Shown in pieces: positions 35,061 through 47,787 of a stretch of 64,000 nucleotides of DNA (the stretch's first letter is position 1; each line of letters opens with the position of its first letter). The notes below the pieces were generated by a model that had not been told where the DNA came from, did not search any database, and saw nothing but the letters and a program-made list of their open reading frames with translations. Source of the DNA: Owenia fusiformis (taxonomy: Eukaryota > Annelida > Polychaeta > Sabellida > Oweniidae); contig CAIIXF020000012.1 in the NCBI GenBank assembly GCA_903813345.2, positions 9,070,432 to 9,134,431 on the forward strand, read 5' to 3'. Both the position numbers and the translations under genes were made by a program.

Positions 35061-36421
35061 ATGTATATCCTAAAGCATACAGATTTAATACTTCTAGTTT
35101 TATGCTTAGAAATTTAATTACAAACAAAAAAGAAACGATTACTTCATGAATGTCAAACCTAAGTGCATCTCAGGATTAAATGCATATACTGAAATCATTT
35201 AAACTAGATGGATAATATATTTCAATTATGTCAAATGAAAATAGGTGATTATTGCATTATATAAATATGTTTTTGTAATATTTTCAAAAATGATGACAAT
35301 CCAAAATATCTCTCTTGTAGTGTTGTGACAACCTTCTAAAACATATATTTTGATTTCTAAGATGTCTAATAAATATACTATTATTCTTAGCTACACCCTC
35401 AAAAAAGTGTTAAGACTTCAATTATATGTATAATATGCAGCTTTTGATGTGTATAATCAACATGAGAAATTTTGGAACGGAGGCTGTAATAGTTTCTGAA
35501 ATAAAGCTATTTGAGAAAGTTTCAGGTAAAAACCTCTCTTTTCGCAAATGGGGGGGGGGTATTTATCCCTGGATGGCGATGAAGAATTATCAATATTGTA
35601 CATTTCTTATGTTATTATCTTAGCTTATATAGTCAAATTATTTTCTAAAGCCTAAAAACATTTAATAAATATGTCATTGGGTCATGTAATTTTTACTTCA
35701 TGGCGACATTCCGAAAATGCTGAAATTGAACCTTGAAAATACCTTAATTATTAGATAAAGAATGGATAAATCTCAATTATATGTCCATTATGCAGAGTAT
35801 GATGTGTATAATCACCATGAGAAATTCTGGAATGTAGGCAATAATAGTTTCTGAAATATAGCTATTTGAGGAAGTTTCAGGTATAGACCTTTATATTCGA
35901 AAATGGGGGAGGGGGGAGTTTATTTGTGCCTGGATGACGATGAAGAATTATCAATATTGTACAATTCTTATGTTATTATCTTAGCTTATATAGTCAAATT
36001 ATTTTCTAAAGCCTAAAAACATTCAATAAATATGTCATTGGGTCATAATGTCATTTTTACTTCATGGCGACATTCAGAAAATGTTGAAATTGACCCTTGA
36101 AAATACCTGAATTATTATCTTTAGAATGGATTAATCAACCGATTTGTATGAATTTTTCAAATTTTACTTTTACATACCTGTTCATTACCCATGCCAAAAA
36201 TGAAGATGATCAAATAAATACTCCTTTAGTTATAAGCATTTGTCATAGTACCCCAAAGAATTTGTTGTCAAGGGGGGTAAAACTCAAAAATGACAACTTT
36301 CGCACCAGAAATTGATGTTAGACTGAGTGGATTCTAATGTAGGATGATGATATGGTTATATTTAAGCAATAAAATTATCCCCAGCTCCCGACCCCGACCA
36401 ACCTTGCTATACAGCCCACTA
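35061..36421 (-). repeat. Right 1.3-kb terminal inverted repeat
   Basis: Reverse complement of 27876-29188 with a small percentage of differences and short indels, including a longer G-run near 35552. The arm-to-arm divergence is visibly larger than the difference between gene units, so the element is not brand new. Confidence 0.85.
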
Positions 36422-36424
36422 ATA

Positions 36425-37880
36425 GCAATGGTCAATACGATATTTCCAGATGGATAAATTTTCCCTAGAAGCGGAACCCAAACTCAGTCATGACATAGAA
36501 GCTAACTTATGCAATTAATAGAAACTTGTTTTTTCATTATATTTTTGTGTTCTATATTTGAGATGGAATAATATGAGATTCATTTCTACAAGAGGATGGA
36601 ACAAATGTGAACTTGTATATTGAACTATACTCCTTTTCTGAATAAACAGAACAACATTTTATCCAAGCCAATTAAGAAAACCAAGACCAATGAGTGTAAT
36701 TTATGCCCAGTTAAACTAACACAATAACAACTTTTTGTCTGGACTCACTTATTATGTAAGAATGAATTGTATTACTGTTTACTGCATTAAATGTCAAGTA
36801 TACTATCTGTATTAAATTTCAAATGCCTATCTCACTTATCGAAGGTATACAAGAAATGTTATTTTGAAACAAATTCAGCACAACCAAAACCATGTCCACA
36901 TAATATGACAAATCCAAGATGGCTGCCACAATTTTAGATCCATGCACATGTGAAGAAGTTAGAAATACACATGGTCCACAAGTTCCATCCCCAATAAAAT
37001 GGGAAGTTTAAGGTTTTCACACATATCAACTCTATTCCTATATACTTTATATTTGTGGTAAGGCTTGTGATCTAGGTAAACTTAGCATGTACCTCCTATC
37101 CTCTGAAGCTAAAAACAGAAATAGTGACTTCAATTGAGAAAAATGAATCTTATGGGCTCCATATACATTTCGAGTGGCTGTCCGGCTTAAGTTAGATACT
37201 ACTGATAATCTGAGATTGAAAATTATGTCAAGTTTAGTCCTCAGCCTCTCATAACGGATAACTTCGAGGTAATTGTGTTGTTACTGCAAAAACCTCTATT
37301 TCTTCATCACAAATCTACCATCTTTTGCATCTGTCAAAACCCTTCATTTCATGTTCATTTTCAGACTTTTGCTTGTACCATCATTAAATATATATATTCA
37401 ACTTGTTATTCAGAATATTTTAAGAACTTTTCATGAATTTTTTTATTTTCACACTTTTGAAAAAATGACTAAGTCAGATAATGGCCTCTTAATGGCATGT
37501 CCCCTTTCGAAATAATGACTTGGTCTTTTCAGCAAAGCCCAGAAAACAAGTAGATCATTATTTCCATTTACTAATTTAACTAATACTTACTCACAATTGT
37601 AAATTGTGTTTAGAAGAGGTACAAAAATACAAAACAGAAGATGGACAACATTAAGGATGTTTTAATCTCTTTACTTTTTAATATTCTAGGATTTTATCAA
37701 ATACATGATGATGACACATATTATGAATATATTCCGATTTGAAATATTCCCACTAAAGAGGTTTAGGTAGGCCTACTTTTGAAGTCACGTTCAACTTTTA
37801 CAGTATATGACACCTCTACATGCAACCTTTTTATCAAATTTATAATAATCAATTGCACTAACGGGAAAAAAACATAATCC
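36425..37880. other. Intergenic DNA between loci B and C
   Basis: Copy of 10497-11968; nothing supportable seen. Confidence 0.5.
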
Positions 37881-38614
37881 AAAGATCTTTGAATATCAAT
37901 GGTAAATTGTCCATGTGTTTAAGATTCAACGTTTTCTAGAAAATGTGACTTTCTATGATTTTATACGACCAGCGGTAACACATTCATTATGTTCACTAGA
38001 TTGAACCGGACAAAAATGTTCTTCAAAAGGGACATCCGCCAAGAGTGAGGGCTCTCTCAGCCCCAGGTGATTACATATTCTAGCAGGATAACGCTCTGAG
38101 CCATCGGGTAAAAGTCACTTTGGAATATCTGTTGGAGAATATCCCTCGATTCATTAGTCCTGATGAATGGTCGCCCAATACACCAGACGCAAAGCCCGGT
38201 GATAGCAGATGGGGGCATCATGAGTAGCTTCTGCAGGAGAAGAGGAGAGAACTTCCACAAATATTGCTTGAGCGCACCATTGACCAGTTCCGCTCTCATC
38301 CCCGTGCGAAAGGTTCTACAGGTTGGGCCAATACAAACTGGAACGTTTTTCTGTTTATTAAGTTGCCTCTATTATTGCAGTTTAATCCACAAAAATGCAG
38401 TTTATGAATGGAGTGAATGGAGTTCAATAACAAGTAAGAATTTATGCCGACAAAAAATATTATGCAACATTATGTGGGTGCATGGTATTTTTGTGTGACA
38501 CACTGTATATCATCACACTACCCTACCTAAATCATAGAAAGTCACGTTTTTGTAGGAGAAAAAACGGTAAATATCAGACACATGAACAATTTACCATTGA
38601 TATTCAAAGATCTG
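37881..38614. mobile_element. Inverted-repeat element, unit 2 copy
   Basis: Copy of 11969-12702 with the same AAAGATCTTTGAATATC ends. The internal open frames are unchanged. Confidence 0.6.
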
Positions 38615-38749
38615 ACGAAGAAAGTTAAGTCAGTGTTAGTTTAAATATTTGAATGGTAAATTATGCCTCTCCTTAAGTTTCTGTACAAAACTTCATGTCA
38701 ATACCATAATGTTATGATACTTTTCTAGCCCTTTAAAAAGTTGCAAGTG

Positions 38750-39552
38750 TTATATGCAAGTATTTATAATTCATCACTTCATTTATTTTGACTGACCACT
38801 CTGGCGTTCACAATTCATCACCTCATATCATTTAATAGTTTTATCAATTGGAAATATACACAAAGTTTACATGCTCGTGTTTATAAGTCATCATCTCGTT
38901 TCATTTGATAGTTCAATCAGTTGGATAAATACACAAATGTCACAGGCTAGAGTTCATAATTCATCACCTCGTGTCTTTGAACTGATAGTTCAATCACTTG
39001 GATATATGCATAAGTGTTACATGCTAGTATTCATAATTCATCACCTCGTGTCTTTGTACTGATAGTTCAATCACTTGGATAAATACACAAATGTCACAGG
39101 CTAATGTTCATAATTCATCACCTAGTTTCTTTTCACTAACGTGTCTGTTAAACAAATGTTACATGTTAATTGCTTGGATATGTACATAAATGTTACATCC
39201 GGGTTTTCATAATTAATCACCTCGTTTATTTTTGCTGATAGTTCAATCGCTTAGATATATACAAAAATTGTACATGCCAGTGTTCATAATTCATCACCTC
39301 GTTTCATTTAACTCATGGTTCAATCACTTGGATACATACACAAATGGTAAATCCTAGTGTCCATAATACATCCCTTTTTGACTGAAAGCTCATTCACTTA
39401 GATATATACACAAATATTACATTCTATTGTTCATAATTCATCAGCTTTGTTTCTTAAGACTGATAGTTCGATCGTTAGGATATCCACACAATTGTTACAT
39501 GCTGGTATTCATTATTCATCACCTCGTTTCCTTTGATAGTTCTATTTCTTCG
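38750..39552. repeat. Minisatellite downstream of locus C stop codon
   Basis: Eleven units of the 70-78 bp repeat. Compared with 12838-13715, one unit (between CATGCTCGTG and the following CATCATCTCG) is missing. Confidence 0.9.
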
Positions 39553-39562
39553 ATCTTAACAC

Positions 39563-39765
39563 TCAACGTTTAGTGCTTGTTGTGGCTGCTATAACTGAAT
39601 CATTTGTTGAAGTTGGGTTTGGCGTCTGTGTTGGCTCAGGTGCTGATCTACACTTGCATTTTAGCCGTAGTACGTTCAAGGGAAGTGTGCTAAATGTGTA
39701 GAGTATTGGGTTGATAGCGCTGTTGATTGGCAACACAAATATACTGACATATGCAACAATTTCTC
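39563..39765 (-). CDS. CTLD-LRR 7TM receptor locus C, exon 4: TM7 and tail
   Basis: Same 203-base exon as 13724-13926, with acceptor TTCATTTCAG ending at 39766 and stop at 39565-39563. The only difference is a silent GTA to GTC change. It joins exon 3 of locus C (44863) in phase across a 5.1 kb intron. The product keeps the NPILY motif and the Ser/Thr-rich tail. The near-perfect identity contrasts with the diverged intron next to it. Confidence 0.88.
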
Positions 39766-39946
39766 CTGAAATGAATAATTATTATAAGAAAACAATGCTT
39801 ATTTCATTTTCATATATTGTTGTTAAATGCACTTTCGACATTTTTATGTCTGCTGTGCTTTCCTTCTCTTTAGTCAAAATACTGATCCTATTCCAGCTAA
39901 AAGTATTTCTATTCATAAAAACATTTCCACTTTTTGAGATCCTTAA

Positions 39947-40544
39947 AGGAATATTCCTTGCCAAACCATCTCTCTCCTCATATGGTAGCTATAACCATAT
40001 ATATGCTTGTCATGTTTAGCAAAACACGCAAAAATGTTTTGATATGGTCAAATTTGATCACTTAGAAATGTGATGCTCAATTCCAGTAAGCTGCCATCTT
40101 TTAAAATTTCACACAGGAAGTGATGTCATCGACTCTCAACTTTGCATATAGCATAGGTGAGGAGCTATTAAGAATTACAAAACCAGCTAACTATTCTTTT
40201 TCAACTTTGTATCTTATTTAATCCTTCTGAAAATCTCTTCTTTTATTCTAAGTTGACAAGCCCTGAAAATATTTTTTGCACAGAAAGTAATGATCACTTG
40301 TCTAGAAGCTACTTTCCTATACTGTTATGGGCAAGGTTATAGAAGTTGAGAGTTGATGACATCACTTCCTGCAAGAAATCTTAAAAGATGGCAGCTCACT
40401 GGAAATAAGCACTAGATTTTTAAATGATCAATATTGACCATATTAAAACATTTTCCCATGTTTTGCTAAATATGGAAACTATATACTAGTATATGATTAT
40501 AGCTACCATATCAAGAGAGAAAGGGTCTGGCAACGAATATTCCT
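39947..40544. mobile_element. TTAA-site MITE with about 200-bp inverted repeats
   Basis: Flanked by TTAA on both sides (39943-39946 and 40545-40548), with one TTAA in the empty site of locus B (near 14112). The ends are AGGAATATTCCTTGCCA and its near-complement. Inverted similarity runs deep inside (GTGATGTCATCGACTCTCAAC pairs with GTTGAGAGTTGATGACATCAC). TTAA duplication is typical of piggyBac and Kolobok elements. There is no transposase. Confidence 0.88.
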
Positions 40545-41364
40545 TTAAAATATTAACATTAATCGTGACACTATTGGACCAGTTCTACAAAAATTGAGGT
40601 TCGTTTTAAAGTCTTCATGGTAGAAGTTGATAAACGATTATAAGAATAATGTGCTTTGTGACGTCTGAATAATTTAGCATCAAAATAACGATATAGTAAA
40701 GTAAACAAAGGTCATATAAAGACCCCATCTGCACTGAGGCTGTCATACATCATTGTAAAGCTGACATTGTCAGCTTTAAGAAACTAGCCTCCATTTTAAT
40801 TTTCACTGAATTCAAAATTAGATATTAACCCTTTCATCACCAAAGGGCATTTATTAATTTCATGAAAATCAATTTCAAAATGGCGAATACCCCTATGGCT
40901 AGAATGGATTATTTTTTGGTTTGCAATTACAAGATCAATGTCAAATAATATTTTAGAGAATATTTGTGAGTTTGAATCCAGATTAGCTGAATGCAAATCA
41001 TCAAATTGCCCTAACATGAGAATGAACACCATTGACTTGGCATTAGGTATCATCATTTCCTTTTGACCTTAATATCTATTTAAATATGCCCTGATAAGTA
41101 TACTTATCAATACTATTACATAATTCCAAAATACAAATGGTAAAGTACATGTAGTTCTACAAGTAAAACTAAATGTACGGCCTTTTTATTAATGTGTTCT
41201 TTCTTGGATAGCCATACATTGATGAGTTATCCAAGATTTCCAGCCATGGATCGCATTTATTTGATCGCTAGAAGCATATTTACCACTACTTTATAATGTG
41301 TGACAGATACGTGATAGTAATATAAAACAACAACTACCACACCTACCATCAATTGATTCCACTC

Positions 41365-42860
41365 AACTACTCCATTAAAAACACGAAAAATAAATGAAAA
41401 AATGCAGTACTTATTAAACGTAGTGCAACAAATGCATATTGATGAGTTTAAAGACATATCAAAAATCTAGAAAAATCTAAGTAGTGGAAGACATGAAAAA
41501 AATCACTATTTGTACCCCCTGGTCTTATTTTATGAGGGGGTACGGTGATAAGCATTTATATCTTCTGTTGGGTGCCTCCAATCACATTCAAATTTTCAGG
41601 GATTATGCATCCATATATAGTTAGTTGTCATGAAAAGAATGATCTTGATTGGTCAATTGGTTACCATGGCAACATAACTTAATTGCAAAATATTGGAAAT
41701 ATTAAGGATAAATCTACCGTTTCCCTACAAACAGATCGTTAAGTTTGTCATTTTTAATTTTTCAAAATGAACACAAAGTTGAGCGTAATACATATTGAAA
41801 GAGTTTACAACAAGATAGCATGATAAATAGGTTAATAGGATGACATATTTGGCTCATGTTTGATAACTACTGCTCAATTTACCACAAAGTGGGCGTGGCA
41901 CTTTTTGTTATTACAATTCCAAATAATTTCATGTTGACAGAATCATATTTACAAGGGTCATTAATACATATGTAATTATATGGAATGGTGAGTCCAAATA
42001 TCTTTTGTCAATTGGTAACCATAGTAACACAACATATTGTATGTGAATCGGGGGTAGAGGTCATTTCAGGCAATCCTTGTTAATCTTAATTGTTTATTAC
42101 ATTCATCCGTAAGAACTGTTTAACTGTATGATCTTTTTTAACAAATACAGGTTTGGATAATATTGATATGCGTTTGCTCTGGTAACACAACTAATAATGC
42201 TGTTTCTTGAAATACTGCTCTGTTTGTTCGTCTGCCCGCCCATCTGTCTAAGCATTTCCTGACCTATTAATTAATCACATATCGGTGTTATATGTGACAA
42301 AATGGTGATTCTTGACATCTTAGACTCAAGAAGATGTACCAACTTAGACCCTGTACGCTGTATCAATCTTAGATTGTGGATATTCTACCCATTGTAGACT
42401 TTGGAGGATGTACCCATTAAACACTAGAGTCTACAACCTCTAGAGGCTGTACCATCTTATATCTATTTATTAATCACATATTGATGTTATCACTGCTACC
42501 CACCTAATTACACAGACGTATCGTCGGTGTATCATGGCGGAACTTCCTCCGGGACTAGGTTTCGGTAAGATTTTTTTATTTCCCGATTTACACCTACTTA
42601 TAAGTCACGTTGTGGATAATAATTTGGCTCGAAGTTAAGGAAGGTAGTCTAGTTTGAGAATGTGTCGATGGTTTTAGGTTTTATATGTTAACAAAGACAC
42701 AATTCACGCATTTAGTCCCTCGCTTTTCTTACACTGACGATCGGCATTAATATTGCCAATATTACACTGATATTGGTCGTTCGTCAGTGTAAGAAAAGCG
42801 AGGGACTAAATACGTGAATTGTGTCTTTGTTAACATTTTAACAATGACTCTATTTTGAAC
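41365..42860. other. Block present only in locus C intron 3
   Basis: Replaces about 95 unrelated bases of locus B (14867-14960). It includes a short ACCCCCT..AGGGGGT hairpin near 41512 and the hairpin 42687-42834. No coding signal was recognised, and whether it is insertion or ancestral is unclear. Confidence 0.4.
42687..42834. repeat. Near-perfect 148-bp palindrome in intron 3 of locus C
   Basis: Arms of about 54 bases: GTTAACAAAGACACAATTCA pairs with TGAATTGTGTCTTTGTTAAC, and further in CCCTCGCTTTTCTTACACTGACGA pairs with its complement. Only a couple of mismatches are visible. The loop of about 40 bases is AT-rich. Confidence 0.9.
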
Positions 42861-43395
42861 GAATGAATTGACGAAATCCCATGCAGTGTCTCGGGACAGT
42901 ATGTTGAAGACTAACATAGCCACGTATTATGATAAATTGATAGTCGTCTAATTAAGTGTATTAAAGGGAATATATAGCATGCGAGAATATCATGCGACTT
43001 ATTTAGTGTACTTCAACAAGTGTGTCAACGGCGGGTTTGACATGATTTTTTTGATTTGCTATTATCGTAACCTCAACCAACTTTTCCGAACAATTTTTAA
43101 AGCTGTCTCGAATACTCGTATCCATCGTCAAGGACACAAGGGGCATTGAATGATGTGTTTGTATTTATAAAGTACACGTATGTGTATGCTTGCTTTGATC
43201 ACATCATTTATGTAATAATATCATGTAATCAGGGTTTAATTATTTAGATTCCTAAAGCTGACGCTCTCAGCTTTCCAACGTGCAGAAGAGGTGATTAAAA
43301 ATCACTAAGGAGCGCACTTAGAGGCTCTATTTTGCTCAAGCAAAATGATATTTAACTCTCGAAGTTATGTAAGAACACGCGCTCTTGTACTAATA

Positions 43396-44843
43396 CGAGG
43401 GGTGATCCAAAAGTCTTGGACGCCCCGCTCTAACTTTGCTATTTTCTAATATAATTACATGAAACTTTCAGATAATAAAGATCAACATCTTAACAACTTT
43501 GTGAATAAGTTTCAACAGAAAATAATATATTTTAGCTACGTTTCTAAATATTTTTTGATACCGGGTCCTTGCTACCCGGAACGGTATTTAAATATGAAAA
43601 AGCACGTCACAACTGTTATAATATTATATGGCAAATACTTTAGGTGCAAGTGCACAACCTAACACCAGTCATGATATGAGAGAAATTCCGATTTTCAGTC
43701 TGAGTGTCATCTGCCATTATCATCTTCACATATTAAGACCTACTTTTCAACATATTTTCCACAAATTTGAACACATTTTTCATACCGCTTTACCAATCAA
43801 TGAAAGACATTTATGAAACCGCCATTGCTTATGTGATGCAAATACTGCAGGAGTGCCACTCTTAACCACATCCAATGAGTAAAAAACTTTTTTTTTCAAC
43901 CCTCTTTTCAACTTGGAGAAAAGAAAGAAAATCACACGGAGCCATATCTAGATTGTATCGTGCATATGGTAGTTGCTCAAGGTCAATAATAGTGAAAATA
44001 TATTGTAGTATTCTTTGTTTCACTTTGATTTATTTCATGCTCTGCATTTCAGCAGCCATCTTGGAACAAAAATGATACCAGAATGAGGGTTGATTGTCTG
44101 ATGTCATTTTCTTAGATCTTGACATATACGGTCATTGTCATATGTGACATTATGATTAAAACAGAATTAATTGGTTGCCTAGTAACAAAGGAACACTCTA
44201 AAAAATTATTACTTGGATTTCCTTATATTGAGAAATTGTACTACTCATTTTAAGTCAAAAATTACTTAAATAATCTTGAACTACTGAATAATTTTTAAGT
44301 AATTTTTAAGTAATTTTTAAGTAATTTATTTATGGTGAATTTACTAATGCAAGGAGAGAAATTGAAATACTTACGGTAGTAATTGAAATACTCATTTACA
44401 TAATTAAGCAATTAAAAAACTCAAAATGATAATATAAGTTAAACCTAAGTAAAATGAAGTAAAACTAAGTATTTAACTTCAAGTAATTTTTATACTTGGG
44501 AAAAACTTGGGAAATAATCAAGTAATTCATTTTTAAGAGTGAAGTAAACTAACATGGTTTAACATTCAAAATTTAAGAAAATATAGTAATCAAGCCTCGC
44601 AAAACAAGTCAAATAGCGGCAACATTTAAGGCTGAAAATTGCCATGTGCGAATACCGTTCCGGATGGCAGGGTCACTATACTAATAACTTTCGAGAAAAC
44701 TACATAAACTATATCATTTCACCATGAAATTAAAACACAAAGTAGTTAAGTTGTGGGTCTTTATTATTGGAAGGTTGAAAGTAATTTTATCAAAAACCAA
44801 CAAAATTAGAGCAGGGCGTCCAAGACTTTTGAATCACCCTTCG
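43396..44843 (-). mobile_element. Mariner-type transposon relic
   Basis: Ends CGAGGGGTGATCCAAAAGTC and CGAAGGGTGATTCAAAAGTC in opposite orientation, continuing CTTGGACGCCC, flanked by TA (43394-43395, 44844-44845). Locus B has the empty site near 16216. The minus strand (about 43990-43700) holds the C-terminal part of a mariner transposase: LEQLPYARYNLDMAPCDF, then an EKRVEKKSF segment and FIDW..GMKNVF, with several stops. The AT-rich left half shows AAGTAATTTTT repeats (44270-44340). The element is inactive. Confidence 0.88.
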
Positions 44844-44862
44844 TATACATAAAAATACCAAC

Positions 44863-46851
44863 CTGGTAGCTGTACCTTGTAATAGGTTAGAAATCCCATG
44901 ATTATTACGGGAACCCAGCAGCAGAAGTCAGTTGCTACGATCCACATCAATTTCGCCGCCATCTTCCTTTCTTTCTCCTGTCCTGAGCATTGTTTGGTTT
45001 TTAATCTGGAGATCTTTGTAGCAAAGAATATAGCCAAGTAGCCAGCAGCTATAAGAAGAAAGGCGATAAGGTTGACAACATTAAAAAGAGCGAAAGAATA
45101 CTCCCAACCGTTGAAATGGGAATATTGTTGCTGCATGTTTTGTCTATCTAATGCAATGTTTTCCTCCAATTCGGTACTTTCATGTTGGTTTAACATGGCT
45201 TTGTTAAACAAGGCTTCTTTTGCAGAATCATAATTCAACATTAGCGGTAAGCAAAAGCCGGATTGCGTGTAGAATTCATGAGGGCTGAAGTAATTAAGAG
45301 GGAGAAGTGGTAAAGCTGTTAAGGTTATACAGAGAATCCAGCCAAAGACGAGAACACAAAGTACAACACGCTTGGAAAAGTGTAACCACATTTTAAAGGG
45401 AAACACTATTTTGAGGAATCGGTCAAGCGTCATGACAACGAGGATGTACACAGACATTTCACTTGACAATGATGCAATAAATCCTGAAGCCATGCATAAG
45501 CCACTTTTGGTCCAGACCTCCCGGTTTTGAAAGAAGGTGTCTCTGTATTTCATATCCATCACAGCAATTATGATAATGTATACTCCCATTATCATATCCG
45601 ATAATGATAGATTCACTACCAATATTTTGTTAATACTTTGCCTCGTTCTGTCTTCCCGGAACCGAATTGCTATGACTGTACAGTTCCCAAGTAGTATACA
45701 TATACCAATTGTCCACAGAGACACCCTGAGTATGTCGTTCTTCACCAGATCTTCACAGGATGAAAGGTGGTCCGGCTGTGGAATACACTCTTTCACTGTT
45801 GATGGAACTATACAGCACAATTCCATATGATCACTTTCAACACTAGTCAAATTCTTAAGTCCCTCAAATAATGTTAGTGGGTATCTGGGCAATGCCTTTT
45901 GTGAAATTATGATCCGCTCAATATTTTGAAGTTTGGCAAATGTGTGTTGCTCGATCGTGTTGATGTTACAATCCCCAATAAACAGGTATTTCAGTGATTG
46001 AAGACCTTCAAACGTGGCAGGATTTAGACGTAGTATTTGCATGGATCTTACACTAAGAATTTTCAGTTTGTTTAACCCATTAAATTGTCCATCTAATATT
46101 CTATCATTGCTAGAAAACCTAAGCTCCTCAAGGTTACTATAGTTCGTTGGGTTTCTAAACAGCATTGTGTGTGCATGTAGTTGATCCATGCGTAATCTAC
46201 GTAACAGGTGTGGATTAGGGAGAAAAAAGTCTCCTTCATGTTTCATATTCCATCCCCACATGTGGAGTTTCTCCAGAGAAATTAAATCTTCAAATATTTT
46301 ACTGTTATTTGGATACTCCAAACTTGTTAGACTGTGTATATTCAAGAACTTAAGTCTGTGCAAACCTCCAAATGATCTGTTCTTCAACTTCATGGGCTCG
46401 GTGTTTAAGTACAAATGAAGAATTTCGAGTTTATCCAGCCCCTTAAATCCAAACGAGGATATTTCGCGTATATGATTCTTATGAAGTATTAATTCTTCTA
46501 GATTTGGCATTCCATGAAACATTCCATTTTCTATGTAACTTATTCTGTTGAAGCCTGCAGACAAGTATCTTACATCTTCCGATATGAACCAGAATGTATA
46601 TGTAGGTATTGTGTACAGCCCTTTATTTTGGCAATCTATAGCTTCATTCACCTTGTAGCGAGCGGGATAACCGGCGCACGAGTACGGCCAATGTGCTTTA
46701 CATGTTGTATTTTTCATCTTTACACAGATGAAAGTATCGGTGACATTTTCTTTACAATTTGCTTGACTCCATGTAATGCTGACTTCAGATGTATTTGCGC
46801 TATTCTTATTTGTCACCAACAAGTCGCACGTTCTAGCACCAGTCATTAAAC
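44863..46851 (-). CDS. CTLD-LRR 7TM receptor locus C, exon 3
   Basis: Homologous to 16235-18223, same length (1989 bases), fully open, with donor GT at 44862. It has the same domain order: end of lectin domain, LRR cap and repeats, LGR hinge with SSCEDL, helices 1-6 with DRF. The first 760 bases are almost identical to locus B except a cluster near 46621-46637 that changes K..E to D..K in the LRR cap. From about 46090 down to 44863 there are dozens of changes, many altering residues (for example GNSAV to GNCTV and TRMSRL to TKISRL). The open frame extends to 46978, where MPV comes from inserted transposon DNA. An acceptor at 46852 is intact. Confidence 0.9.
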
Positions 46852-47646
46852 CTTTAAATGAAAACCATAGTAGGGTTAATAGATTTAGAGGGAATACTAG
46901 AGAATGTAAATGTTGGATGTTTTGACAGCATTCATACACTAACAAACCACATGTTCTAGCACCAGTCATCACTGGCATGTAGCGATTATAGCGGTCCTGT
47001 CTTGGCTTATTGAATTGTTACGAAGTTACGTATGCGGTGCGGAAGTTAGAGAGCAAATGACCATCATTTCAATGTAATAGTTTATGCAGGAAAATTGAGA
47101 TTAGGCCATTGGAGTATTTGTTTCATGCATTTGTAAAACATTACCCACTCATAGGTCATACTTATCGTTAAACCAATAACTCAAATATATGCCCTTGTAC
47201 ACCGATCACCTGTTGAAATTAATACAGGCCGATTTCAACAAATGTAAACGGCGATATATTTAAAATCGTATTCAAGCATGACCACGTCCCAGCTTCTTTT
47301 GTTTTCTTTACAACTAAGCTATGACTGCAGTCTATTCAGTGTTGCGTATCGAACCTTGTTTATTATAAAAATAGTGCAACAACAAGCAAAATTCACACAT
47401 TTACCTTACACTTATTCTCAACTGAAGACATTGAATTTATCTCTTAGGTTTTACATTATAAATATCTTAAGATGCAGAATACGAAAATAGAGGCTTAGTC
47501 TGATTTTAGAGAAATGAAAAGAAAAATGTCCACACCCTACACAAAATATTTATGGTTCCCCGGGAATACGTATGTGCTGCTTGTATATTAGAATCGTATT
47601 CCAGTTACAGGAAGAAGTACATATCATGGTAAACTATATACAACAG

Positions 47647-47787
47647 TTATGCACTTGGAGGTTTTGGATACAGGGAATATCCCGAGGGATATATAATATA
47701 TCTTCCCTTGGTCCCTTCGGTCCCTCGGGAAGATATATTGTATATCCCTCGGGATATTCCCTGTATCCAAAACCTCCAATTGCATAA
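47647..47787. repeat. 141-bp near-perfect hairpin
   Basis: Arms of about 62 bases (TTATGCACTTGGAGGTTTTGG to CCAAAACCTCCAATTGCATAA) with two or three mismatches. The apex is GTCCCTTCGGTCCCTCGGG. The CCCTCGGG apex is shared with the hairpin at 10320-10451. Confidence 0.92.

Larger units (their letters stand above)
27876..36421. mobile_element. DNA transposon with 1.3-kb terminal inverted repeats, carrying a nested LINE
   Basis: The ends TAGTGGGCTGTATAGCAAGG and the exact reverse complement are flanked by ATA (27873-27875 and 36422-36424). The empty site in unit 1 (near 10493) has one ATA, so the target duplication is 3 bp. The inverted repeats are 27876-29188 and 35061-36421. Without the LINE (29935-35017) the element is about 3.45 kb. 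The only internal gene is a broken fragment at 29272-29804. A 3-bp target duplication occurs in PIF/Harbinger and CACTA groups, but the termini match neither clearly and I leave the superfamily open. Confidence 0.88.
17564..39790. repeat. Tandem segmental duplication, unit 2
   Basis: Second copy of unit 1, offset 17563, split by the transposon at 27876-36421. It lacks the 197-bp foldback of unit 1 (empty site at 26050) and about 95 bases at 22353, and it has an extra segment at 23738-23823. It ends in exon 4 and the first bases of intron 3 of locus C. Confidence 0.95.
39766..44862 (-). other. Intron 3 of locus C
   Basis: Twice as long as in locus B because of a MITE (39947-40544), a block unique to this copy (about 41365-42860, with the hairpin 42687-42834), and a mariner relic (43396-44843). 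The remaining parts (40545-41364, 42865-43395) align with 14110-14865 and 14960-16210 at lower identity. Confidence 0.7.

Noticed and set aside
27876-36421. Polinton/Maverick or giant virus-like element
   Set aside because: The long inverted repeats fit in length, but the 3-bp duplication, the small size without the LINE, and the absence of polymerase, integrase or capsid genes argue against it.
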